From assembly GCF_030272615.1 (NCBI RefSeq), contig NC_081410.1:117437140-117497139 (forward strand): 60,000 nucleotides of DNA, given 5' to 3'. Made by a program: the position numbers and the translations under genes. Of this stretch, positions 47,107 through 57,779 are shown piece by piece (position 1 is the stretch's first letter; the number at the start of each line of letters is the position of its first letter). The notes under the pieces are model-generated. The model was not told where the DNA came from, searched no databases, and was given only the letters and a program-made list of their open reading frames with translations. Source of the DNA: Cryptomeria japonica (lineage: Eukaryota; Streptophyta; Pinopsida; Cupressales; Cupressaceae).

Positions 47107-49502
47107 GTAAGTGGAGGAATTATAAATGATTTGTTAAATCTAATATATGGAACATTATGTGGAAACATGAAAATTTTGGCATTGAAGATTGTGCATTCCA
47201 AGTTCAATTACTTATTCTAGTCTAGTAATATATCAATTTACTCCTGCATATTGCTTAAGAAATTTGAAATCAATGCATATACTGCATGTATGGATTAGAG
47301 GCATGTGAATGATCCATTTTGATCAGAGGATTTGTTTTGATAAAACAAACAAATATATGAAAGGAAATTAAATGTTTTACAGTTTCATAAGTCCTGGTCT
47401 AGAATGGACTTAGCAGCGTTGGTATTTCTGCTGTAGACCATGTGTACATTGATACCACAATTTACCCAAAAACATAAACACAAATGGGCTTGACAAACTT
47501 GCCTTGATTTCTTATGACTGATTCGATACCAATAATTATTGATACAAAAATAAACTGCATGCATCTCTTTCGGACTGCATACAGTTGTAAAAGGAGCAAA
47601 TATGTGACTACATACAGCTGTAGCAAAAATTTATGATTACATACAGATGTAGAAAGAAAATATATAGCTGCTGAATGAGAACATTCACTGGCAACCCCTT
47701 TTATCAATGGGAAATGGTGTTATTGCAAACTGTTGTGGAATAAGAGCATACAGCTGTAGTGAACAGTTTTGTTATTGCATACAACTGTGAAGTGAAAATC
47801 TATCTATATAATGAGAGGACAGCTGCAACCCTTTTTAATCCATAGGCAAACATGTGAATACAACCATAGATTAAGAGCATATAACTGTATAAGGACAGAA
47901 AATAATTTAGCAGGATGTGGTACTTCTTGTTGCAAGGGATATGGAGGCACAGAGAAGTGTCTTTTGTGTTAGGGCCGTTGAAAAAACACATGATAAGAGC
48001 GGGGAAATTATATAGATGGGAATCAGTAACAATGCAAGCAAAAAATAAATGGACAAGTCTATTTGTATTAATGGTGTAGAAATAAGCAGGCACACACCCT
48101 TCGGAACAAGGAGGCTAAAAATTTAACATGCAAAGAACAAAGTGAAAAAGGAGACAAAATCATATTATGCTGCCCATAGGCTATAACATTTTAGAAAACT
48201 TGATGCTTGATATAACAATGGGTTTCGATGTGTCTATGTACATATCCAAAATGAGCTGACCAAGCACATATCTAAAGGATGCCAACATAAATAAGGCACT
48301 TACCCTAAAATTCATTAGAAAGTCCTCGGATAAGATTAAAAACATCAAAATCCCCCCTTAAGGTTGACTATGGAGGTTTGTTGCTAAACCTATTGTGGAG
48401 CAATAACACTTACAAGAGACCCTTGAAGGCTGATTAAAGACTGAAGATAAAGATATACATTGACATATTGAAGGATATGCAAGGTTGTGTATGTAATGCT
48501 AAATAATTAACTTCTTACGCTATGTTGTATTTGACTATGTTTTAATTATTTAAGAGCTTGTGGGTAGTCATTAGGAGTAGGTTATAAGTAGTGTCAATGG
48601 TTGAGTTCGATGTGGCAACCATCGGCACTTAAAATGGATTCTTGTAGTTTGGTAAGGGTGACTATCCTTAGTTGATCATACCTAGTCTACATGTATGTAC
48701 ACAAGCTCTTTTTAAATAAAGCTGCTATTGTGTTTGTCATGTCCTGTTTCCAGTCAATCTAAGTCCATACATATTAGGTTTGTACTTGTCTCTTCCCCAT
48801 TTCCATATGTTGTGTGTTTTACCTTCCTAAATATGTATTTTTTTCTAACTCTACTCTTCCCTTCTTTCTATGGAATTTTCGGACTTCTATATCTTGTCAT
48901 GTGTTCCATTAGACACCTTGCCTCACCATTGTATTTTTCATACTTTACCTTGTCATTATCATTTCTTGACCCTTGACACATCATCCTTTAGTTGAGTTTT
49001 TTGTTATGGCTGACACCCAATCCCCAATATTTTCACCTTTTGAAATGTTTTCTTTCTTAACTTCCTAGCACGTATCATATTGTTTCAAGTAGCTTGTTTT
49101 TGGCACCATTATTTTTGAAGTGGAACCTTTCCCACCCATGACACCATTCAATTTTGAAGTTGCAGATGTACATAGTGGCCGACTTGTTTTTTTTGTGGAG
49201 GATATAGAAGAGCGAATGCTTTCATCCAGATGATCATCTACACTTAACCAAATTTCTTTCAAAATTTGTTTTGAGAACTTGTGTTCAAGCATGTAGAAAT
49301 GAGGATGAAAACCTGTAGATCTATCAAAGATTAGCGTATGAAATCCCCTTGATTTCGAAGTTAGAGGACACCGCCCCTTTAGTTGAAGGATGATCTCAAT
49401 TAGAGGTCACATTGGAGCTTCATTTTTCATGGATTCAGCTGTATTGTTTGGTGTTGTTTGTCATTTTTCATGCATATAAAGCCTTGATTAGAGGGAAAAG
49501 AA
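47107..49502. other. Start of intron 7, repeat motifs only
   Basis: Between 47570 and 47890 the motif GCATACAGCTGTAG or a close variant occurs six times at irregular spacing, centred on the palindrome CAGCTG. No coding feature is recognised in the rest. Confidence 0.5.
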
Positions 49503-49802
49503 GTGCTACCACAAGGAATGACAAATAAAGCACCAAGGATTGTATCAACAAAGAGAATGGAGAGGATTTTCCATCATGGACAAGCCACATGGGAAACTTT
49601 GTGTCTGGTGATTGTAACAAAACTTGTCGAAGGAGCATCTTGGAAAAGCAAAGTAGTCAGCAGCATTCCTCCAAGGAGACCACCAAATAGAGGCTTTGAG
49701 CACATCATTGAGTTGGAGGAGAGCGTGAAGTTTATCATCTCCACTCCCTACTACCACGGTAGGAGACATAAGGAGGAAATTGAAAAGGCCATTAAGGTGT
49801 AG
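49503..49802 (+). pseudogene. Gypsy pol fragment just before RT
   Basis: GQATWETLCLVIVTKLVEG, then IPPRRPPNRGFEHIIELEE and TPYYHGRRHKEEIEKAIKV. This resembles the Gypsy stretch in which IPP.RPP..FEH.IELE is followed by PYRHP..YK.EIEK...ELL at the RT entrance. It is a different family from A, B and C and is cut off by the LTR that follows. Confidence 0.5.
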
Positions 49803-50154
49803 ATAGATAAATTACATATTAGTTTACTTTGATATGTTGTAAACTTGATGGAAATAGTTAAGACTCATTAGTGGGGTTGAGTAGTTGGGTAGTTTACCAA
49901 TGGTTGGAAATTTCTTAGCAACCATGAACAAGTTTATATATTTCCTTGAGTCAAGACAAGGGACCACATCATGAAAGAAGTTCCTACCCCCAAACTTTGT
50001 ATCAAATGCATTGATGAATAAAATATGCTTTTTACTCTCAAATTATAAATGGTTGAGTTTGTTCTTATCTACATCAATTCTTCATGAATAACTTTGTTTA
50101 CTTAATTGTATTAATTGCTTAACCATAGTGCAAGTAAAAATTCGGCGTCATTTC

Positions 50155-50201
50155 TGTTAAGAATATAGCTTCATTCGGATTGAAGCAATCTGTATATACG
50201 T

Positions 50202-50263
<62 letters not shown>

Positions 50264-50704
50264 TACTTTATATAATAAATTAATAATCGATATGGTTCAG
50301 AATAATCCCGATAACTATCGGGGTCGAATTAGTTAGTGAGCCCGAGCACCGTCATTGTTAACTAATGAACATCAGCAGTGAACAAGGGACGGAGGGTCAT
50401 GTCCCCGTAGGGTCATGACTCTACGTGACATAAGCCACGTAGAATTCATGCCCCTGCGTGGACATGACTCTCCATCCTTATATATGCAAAGGCGTCGACA
50501 ACTTGCTGGTAATTGAAATCAATAACTGTGGCAATCTCATGACCCAACAAGCTGTCGACATTATCGTAGAAGATTAATATAACAGAGTTATATAAATACA
50601 CAGTGGAGGAAAACATATTCATTGCAGTGATCTCATTAAAGTCCATCCTTCCTAAATATTATCAGACTGTTATCTTCTCTATCTCTGGTTCAGATTCCTT
50701 AACA
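50155..50704 (+). repeat. 5' LTR of Copia D
   Basis: TGTTAAGAAT...TTCCTTAACA, 550 bp. It is longer than the 3' LTR because of a CA/TA microsatellite at 50205-50263. TATATA at about 50480 may be the promoter. Confidence 0.93.
50205..50263. repeat. (CA)n(TA)n microsatellite
   Basis: About 20 CA units followed by about 9 TA units inside the 5' LTR of D. The 3' LTR has only a short TA run at the same site. Confidence 0.95.
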
Positions 50705-50716
50705 TGGTATCAGAGC
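50705..50716 (+). promoter_or_regulatory. Primer-binding site of D (tRNA-iMet)
   Basis: TGGTATCAGAGC directly after the LTR, the standard plant Copia primer site complementary to initiator methionine tRNA. Confidence 0.95.
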
Positions 50717-50799
50717 CAAGTTGGTAGAGAAATAATAAAAATAGAAACACCTCTTTTCTAAAAAATTCAGACTTGCATTCAGAACAATTCAGAACAATT

Positions 50800-51783
50800 A
50801 TGGTGAACAATGTTAGAGTGGAGGATAGACTTGAAGGCGCATCCAACTTTGTCTCATGGAGAATTCGAATAACAACAATTCTTCAAGAACTCGAACTAGA
50901 TGCATACATAGAAGAAGACACTAAGATGCCCAAAGATGAGCCAGAGAAAACAACCTAGAAAAGACACAACAACAAGGCTAAGAAAATCATAATTGATGTT
51001 GTTAAAGATCACATTCTCCCAACCATCTCAAAACTAACTACAGCTTATGATATGTTCAAGACCATTCAAAACTCATATGAAATAAATAATGCAAGCAGAT
51101 TGCTCACTTTAAAGCAGCAATTAATGCATATCTACATGAACAAAGGAGAAACAATTACATCCTATTTCATGAAGATTTCAGAGTTGAAAGACCAATTATC
51201 AACTATTGGAAATAATGTAAATGATATGGAGCTATCTCTAATAGCACTTAAGGGATTACCATTCAGTTGGGAATCCTTTATTCAAGGCATTAGTGCCTGT
51301 CCGACACTACCAAAATTCGATCAACTCAAGAATGATTGCACTCAAGAAGAATCTCGACTAATCACAAGAGGATTGGGTCCAAACAAAGAGGGAGAAATTC
51401 AAGAACTACATGCTAACACAAGCAACAAAGGGAAAAAAAGGAAGTTCAAATGGAAGAGAGGAAATAACCACAAAAGCAGAGACTTCTCCAAGATCCAATG
51501 CTACAAGTGTGATAAATTTGGACACACTCACAAATTTTGTCTAGAAAGAAAGAAAGCTCAAGCTACCATAGCTGAAGTCAAGGAAGTAGAGAATCCTCTA
51601 TTTTTCTTAGCCTTATCAAGTGAACTAAACTCAAACAAACATATGTGGATAATCAACAATGGAGCATCACGACACATAACCGGATTTAGAGATCAATTTG
51701 AAACCTTTGAAGACCACTCAACTGAAGAAGTTACAATAGGAGACAATTCTACCTATCCAGTGAAAGGAATTGGGATCTGCTGA
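50800..51783 (+). pseudogene. Gag and protease of Copia D
   Basis: Starts MVNNVRVEDRLEG. UBN2-like gag body (NFVSWRIRITTIL, LLTLKQQLMHIYM, LKGLPFSWESFIQGI), zinc knuckle CYKCDKFGHTHKFC, then the protease motif read as MWIINNGASRHITG. The usual motif is WIIDSGA, so the catalytic Asp is replaced by Asn. One in-frame TAG at 50956-50958. Confidence 0.8.
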
Positions 51784-51956
51784 ATTCAATTAAGAACAAG
51801 AGTTACATTACAATTGAAAGATGTTCTTTTTGTACCAGTATCAAAAGGAATTTGGTCTCTATTTTAGGACTAGCTGATTAGGGATATCGTGTCACCTTCA
51901 ATGAAGATAAAGTTCTACTCTGGCCTAAAAATTCTAACATAAAGAATGCTATTTCT

Positions 51957-52780
51957 TTGGGATCTAGAGATGGTAGTTTATACAAATTATGTAATATTCA
52001 AAAACAAGCACTAAATCATGAAGTATCAAACTCTGATGAAATTTGGCATAGAAGATTAGGACATCTTCGATTTAGTGCCCTACCTTCTATAGGAAAGATT
52101 ACCACGGGATTACCCAATCTAAAATCTGATCATGTTGGAACTTGTAAAGGATGTGCTCTAGAGAAAAACTCAAAAGGGTCCTTTCCCTCAAGTGAACACA
52201 AATCAAAAGTTGTACTAAAACTTGTCCACACTGATTTGTGTGGTCCAATGTCATTACCATCACTAGGGGGATTCTTGTATTACATGATATTGTTGATGAC
52301 TACTATAGGAAAACATGGATCTATTTCATAAAACTCAAGGAATCAAATGAAGTGTTATTAAAATTCAAAGAATTTAAAGCCTTAGTGGAAAATCAAACTA
52401 GGAAGAAAATAAAGACTCTAAGATCAAATAATGGGGGTGAATACATCTCTGAAAATTTTAAAGAATTCTGCATTTTTGTTGGGATTAAGAGGGAGTGTAC
52501 TGTACCTTATAATCCTTAACAGAATGGAGTCACAGAAAGAAAAAACAGAACCATCATCGAAGCCGCCAAAGCCATGATGCATGATCAAAATCTACATATC
52601 TCATTTTGGGTTGAAGCCTCAAATACAGTTGTGTATATTCAAAACAGATGCCCTCATTCAATCCTAGAGAATATAACACCTAAAGAAGCCTTTACAGGAA
52701 ATAAACTAGATTTAAGCCATCTAAGAATCTTTGGTTGCCACGTGTATATTCACGTTCCTAAAGAAAAGATAACCAAATGA
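51957..52780 (+). pseudogene. Integrase of Copia D
   Basis: Pre-integrase zinc region IWHRRLGHLRF...CKGCALEK, first Asp in HTDLCGP, second motif RSNNGGEY (normally RSDNGGEY, so catalytic Asp to Asn) and the ERKNRTIIEAAKAMMHD block with the Glu. Frameshift near 52300 and TAA near 52517. Confidence 0.8.
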
Positions 52781-53074
52781 GAACCCTCTAGGAAGAAAGG
52801 CATATTTGTTGGCTACAGTGAAACCACTAAAGGATACAGAGTCTATATTCCAGGACGAAGATCTATTGAAATCAGTAGAGATGTCAAATTTGAAGAAGAT
52901 GCTACTTATAAACTCTCTCTAAGTGCAGAAGATGATCTAACCACAGAATCAAATGAAAATCTTACAATTGAGAATTAGAGGGAGAATACCATAGAAAGTC
53001 ATGAACTTCAATCACCTAATTTCGAGAATGCTGAAAATCCTAACAACAAGAAAAGACCACTATGGGCAAGAAAG

Positions 53075-53782
53075 ATGATTGAAGAAAATAATGTGGAACC
53101 TGATGAAATCTTCAAAGAGAATAAGAAAACAAGAAGTCAATCATGCTATGTTGCACTCATGACTGAACTTACAAAATCTGAACCATCAAATGTTGAAGAA
53201 GCCTTAACATGTCAAGCTTGGAAAGATGCAATGATTGAGGAATACCAATCTATCTTAAAGAATGATGTCTGGGACATTGTACCTAGACCAAAAGAAAAAT
53301 CAGTTGTCTCATCAAAGTGGTTATTCAAAATCAAATATGCACCAAATGGTAGTATTGAAAAACACAAAGCTAGATTCATTGCCAAGGGGTTCTCTCAAAA
53401 GGCTGGCATTGATTACGAAGAGACATTTGCTCCAGTTGCCCGATATACTTCTGTGAGAACCATCATTGCCATTGCAGCTTCCAAAGGGTGGAAGATACAC
53501 ATGATATAAACCTCTGTGTGTAGACTAAAAAAAGCTCTCTATGGCCTTAAGCAAGCTCCCAGGGCATGGTACGAAAGGATAGATAGCTATCTCTCCAAAC
53601 TAGGATATTCCAAAAATGAAGCAGATTCTAACATATACTTCAAAATATCGGATGGTGACATGCTAATACTTGTTCTCTATGTTGATGACTTGTTGATAAC
53701 AGGAGAAGATCACCTCATTGCAAAATGCAAACAATATCTTGTGGCTGAATTTGATATGAAAGATCTAGGTCTACTGCACTAA
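53075..53782 (+). pseudogene. Reverse transcriptase of Copia D, internally deleted
   Basis: VWDIVPRPKEKSVVSSKWLF, KHKARFIAKGFSQKAGIDY and FAPVARYTSVRTIIAIAA, then HMI and TAA at 53507-53509. The segment with the first catalytic Asp (DVK.AFLNG) and about 35-40 residues are missing. It resumes at VCRLKKALYGLKQAPRAWY and includes the intact LYVDDLLITG. Confidence 0.85.
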
Positions 53783-54028
53783 ATTTTGGGCCTAGAAGTG
53801 CCTAGAAGTATGACAAAAGGAGAATTATATTTTCCTAAATCAAGGAAAATACACCATTGATATCCTAACCAGATTTGGTATGATGGATTGTAAACCTCTC
53901 TCTATTCCAATGGAAACAAATCTTCATAAGCTCAAAAGTGAAGCAGTAGATTCAGAACCTACAGATCCTACCTACTATAGACAAATTATTGGATCTCTCA
54001 TGTACCTGGTAAACACTCGCCATAATAT

Positions 54029-54631
54029 TTGTTATGTACCAATGTGTTAAGTCACTTCATGTGCGAACCTAAGAAGATTCACCTAATGGCGGCTAAGCAT
54101 ATTCTAAGATACTTGCGTGGCACTGTTGGACTTGGCCTAAAATATAAAAATGTTGAGATACAACTCCAAGGGTATTCTGATTCCGACTGGGCAAGCAGTT
54201 CCATTGATCATAAAAGTACAACGGGGTGTTGTTTTAGTCTTGGATCAGCTATGATATCCTGGTTTATTATAAAACAGTCAGCAGTTGCTCAGAGTTCCAC
54301 TGAAGCCGAATATATGGCTGCCTCCATGGGAGCACGTGAGGTAGTATGGTCAAGGAAATTGCTAGTTGGACTATTTGGGAAACCCCTAGACCCCACTGTG
54401 ATTCACTGTGATAATCAAAGCTGCATCAAACTTTTTGTAAATCCAGTCTTTCATAATCGATCCAAGCATATAGAAATCCCATACCATTACATAAGAGATA
54501 TGGTAGACAGAGATGTTATCAAATTGACCTACATCAGCACTGAAGAGCAAAGTGCCGACATATTCACCAAACCTCTTGCAAAATTGAAAGTGGAATACTT
54601 TAGAGGTAAACTTGGTATGACTAAATTATAA
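54029..54631 (+). pseudogene. RNase H of Copia D
   Basis: HILRYLRGTVGLGL, GYSDSDWASS, STEAEYMAAS, VIHCDNQSCIKL and HIEIPYHYIRDMV are in one clean frame to TAA. Catalytic D, E and D are present. The end matches the family's usual C-terminus. Confidence 0.85.
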
Positions 54632-54806
54632 TGGGAATTTCTGATATTAATATGATTCATATGTAATTTTATATATTCATGAATATCTTGGATGCAATAT
54701 TGCATGTATGTGCTATGTCATGAAAGGTGACGATCTTTCATGTGATGTAAGTGTAAGATCGCTATTGTAAGGTGACGACTTTCACAATAGCCTGATCTGT
54801 TATTAA

Positions 54807-55110
54807 GATTGACTACATTAAGTTGTTGTCCCGGAGTGTGCCGGAAATCCTGATACTAAATTTTTCTATGATGAGTTATTGAATTGTTATCATTAAATGG
54901 TTGTTCCGAAATATGTCGGAAATTATGATAACAATCATATCATGATTGACTACATTAATTTGCTGTCCTGGAATGTGCCGGATATCATGATACTAAAATT
55001 ATTTCACCTATGATAATGACAATGTTACAATTGTCACTAGAATCGAGGTTGTAATCTGATAAGACTTCAAGTAGTTGTTGTCCCAGAGTGTTGGATATCA
55101 GATAATCCAT
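54807..55110. repeat. 137-bp tandem repeat in the 3' noncoding tail of D
   Basis: GATTGACTACATTAA, then TGTCC.GGA.TGTGCCGGA and TGATACTAAA at 54807 and again at 54944; partial copies at about 54899 and 55075 carry the TGTCGGA/TTGGATATCA form. Confidence 0.75.
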
Positions 55111-55244
55111 ATCTCCCTGAGATATGAAGTATTTCACTAGTAAGTGTTACTGAGTGAATGATCGTGTCAAATGAAAATGTATATCTAGATGGTTGTTCCT
55201 TAAAACTCAATTATGAAATTCCATCCTCTTTTGCTAAGAGGGAG

Positions 55245-55715
55245 TGTTAAGGATATAGCTTCATTCGGATTGAAGCAATATATATATATAATCGATATGG
55301 TTCAAAATAATCCCGATAACTATAACTATCGGGGTCGAATTAGTTAGTGAGCCCGAGTACCATCATTGTTAACTAATGAACATCAGCGGTGAACAAGGGA
55401 CGGAGGGTCATGTCCCCGTAGGGTCATGACTCTACGTGACATAAGCCACATAGAAGTCATGCCCCTACGTGGACATGACTCTCCATCCTTATATATGCAA
55501 AGGCGTCGACAACTTGTTGGTAATTGAAATCAATAACTGTGGCAATCTCATGACCTAGCAAGCTGTCGACATTATCGTAGAAGATTAATATAATAGAGTT
55601 ATATAGATACGCAGTGGAGGAAAACATATTTATTGCAATGATCTCATTAAAGTCCATCCTTCCTTAATATTATCATACTGTTATCTTCTCTATCTCTGGT
55701 CTAGATTCCTTAACA
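55245..55715 (+). repeat. 3' LTR of Copia D
   Basis: TGTTAAGGAT...TTCCTTAACA, 471 bp, followed by ATTTC. It contains a 6-base AACTAT duplication not in the 5' LTR. Confidence 0.93.
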
Positions 55716-55740
55716 ATTTCCCTTCAAGAAGTCATGTTGA

Positions 55741-57720
55741 ATGGCAAAATAATGGGACAATTGGTTGAAGAACTTGTTGGGTCAATCCAAGAGAGGGCAA
55801 ATTCACTCAAGACTGGTTGAAATTGTAGGACATATTGGTTAAAGAGCACATATGAGCAGAAGCCGAGCAAAGGCAAACCCCACAAGAGGTAATCTGTGAT
55901 AACTTCAAGGTAAATAAGCAAGTAGACATTCTTCTTAATCATATGCCACAATTGATCGTTGTTCATTAGATAATCCTTCAAGACCTTTGTGAGGAACATG
56001 ATCATGAAATACAAATATAGCAAATAAGGCATCGCTTCGAAGATAGAAGTCGATGAGAAGAGGAAGAGAGCAACATAGAGTGACATTGGATCCCTAGAAA
56101 TTAATGCCCTTATACCCAAACAAAAATATAAAGTTTCCAAAAAGTGATTAGACAAGACAAGAAGTCAAACAATCCCTAAGGATCTAAGAACAAAGAGAAA
56201 GGTGAAAATTACGAGAAGCACTTGAGGAAAGCACTACTATAAGATTTCCAAGTTGGAGTCCTTCCCAAGAATTAAGTCAAAGTTAGTGTAAGCTAAAGTC
56301 CAAGTGCAAGTCAAAATTGGAACTACAAGTTGGAAAACAATAACAATTCCATTACAAGCAATCACAGGAGTAAGAAGTGGCAAGAGATCGCAACACATCT
56401 ACCCTTACTCGATGAAGTGTAGACTAATCTCTTTGATCAAGTAGACAAAGCAGCAAATGAAAATGAATAGGAGGTAGAATCTAATGACTGTGTACCCAAG
56501 ACTAATATTGGAAGTACTAAATGATTGATGATTTAAGAAAAGGTAGTGGAAGGATGCAAACCTAAAACTCGTAGGCCAAAAATATGCAAAAGTGAAGGCA
56601 ACCCTATATGGAACACTCAAGTAAAAGTTGAGGATTCTTGCGATTTAGAGTGCAAGTGAAGCACTAGAGACTTTAAATCAAAACATCTTTGTAAGTTAGG
56701 TCCAAGCATTGGCATTACATAAAAAAAGAATGGTGACTCCCCCCATCAAGTCTAAGCATTGAAAGACAAAACTTGCCTAAATTTACAAGCATTGGCTTGG
56801 AGGACCCCACATAACATTGCAAGACCCGTGAAACAATTTGGATAGCTAAAGGCCAGAAACATAGATCCTATTGGCTACAATCCTTTCTAACAACCTGAAC
56901 AAGAATAGCTGTTGATTGGTGCATAAAGTCAATCTAGTCGCCAAAACTACTTGAGAGGGATCAAAGTAAGCCTTTGAGGAACAATTTAAATTGTTGAGAG
57001 ATGACAATGAGATTGTAGCAAAGATCTATAATACAAAGTAGGGTAAGAATGAGAATGTAGGGGCTTACAACCAAAGACATAAGAGTTATTGTTGACGTTG
57101 GAGAAGGCAGATAATAGCTTGAAGAACAATGGTTCATCAAGAATACCTAATCCCCTTGTTAAGAAGAAAAAGGAAGTGGTACCTTCATCTTCTTTACCAA
57201 AACCATATAATTAGGCAATGGACATAGAGAGTGAGGAAAAAATGTCCCCAGATGGAAAAAGAAAAGTGGAAGATAATGATAGCTCAAATGATAACGGCAA
57301 TGATGAATCTTGGACAGTCTAAGCACTCCAAAAAGACATGCTAGGGATGATGAAAGAACTAAAGGTAGACAAAGAGAGCATTAAGGAGAGAAAAGAACTC
57401 TAGTGCATAGAGTGCAAATATTAAGGACATGCTAAAACCAATTGCCCAAAGAAGTTATTTTGTGACATTTGTCAAGTCTCTAGACACTCCATTAAAGAGC
57501 GCTTGTACAATTTCAAATCTAGGGGTACAAAAGCACTCTTCATGTAGGGAGAAAAATCTACTCCACCAAGTATGCCACTGAAACTACAAAAAACTAATCC
57601 ATCCTTGGATGGATATTAAAATAGATCTAATAGCAACAGATTCAATGACAATGACAGTGGAAGGAGAAGTAGAATACAATATGACTCCAAAGGGCATCTA
57701 ATTATACAATGTGGGAATGC
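55741..57720 (+). pseudogene. uORF, ORF0 and gag remains of element E
   Basis: The uORF (55741-55752) is one codon shorter than in the other copies yet keeps TAATG. ORF0 text is hardly readable beyond MGQLVEEL. Gag is recognisable only around the RLLRDDNEIV block and the zinc knuckles, ending at IQYDSKGHLIIQC. The rest is shattered. Confidence 0.6.
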
Positions 57721-57779
57721 AATGAGTGGTTACAGGTTGTGCTCTACACAACACACTCTCGCCTTAGATAGGGGACCCC

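Larger units (their letters stand above)
50155..55715 (+). mobile_element. Element D: Copia retrotransposon, inactivated
   Basis: LTRs 50155-50704 and 55245-55715, perfect target duplication ATTTC (50150-50154, 55716-55720), primer site for initiator tRNA-Met, gag, protease, integrase, RT and RNase H in Copia order, purine tract AAGAGGGAG before the 3' LTR. LTRs differ by about 20 substitutions by eye plus a microsatellite expansion in the 5' LTR. Stops and an RT deletion inactivate it. Confidence 0.92.
49835..57720 (+). mobile_element. Element E: ancient Tat-like Gypsy relic, split by Copia D
   Basis: A putative LTR 49835-50139 (TGTTGT start, 305 bp, the length of the B LTR) is followed by the decayed primer site TTCGGCGTCATTTC, then after Copia D by ATGGCAAAATAATGGGACAA, matching the uORF/ORF0 start of A, B and C. 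Decayed gag follows: about 56970-57090 reads EEQFKLLRDDNEIVAKIYNT, and about 57400-57530 has the first two zinc knuckles (CIECKY.GHAKTNC, CDICQVSRHSIKE). It ends near 57720. Many stops; it is the oldest Tat-like copy here. Confidence 0.65.
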
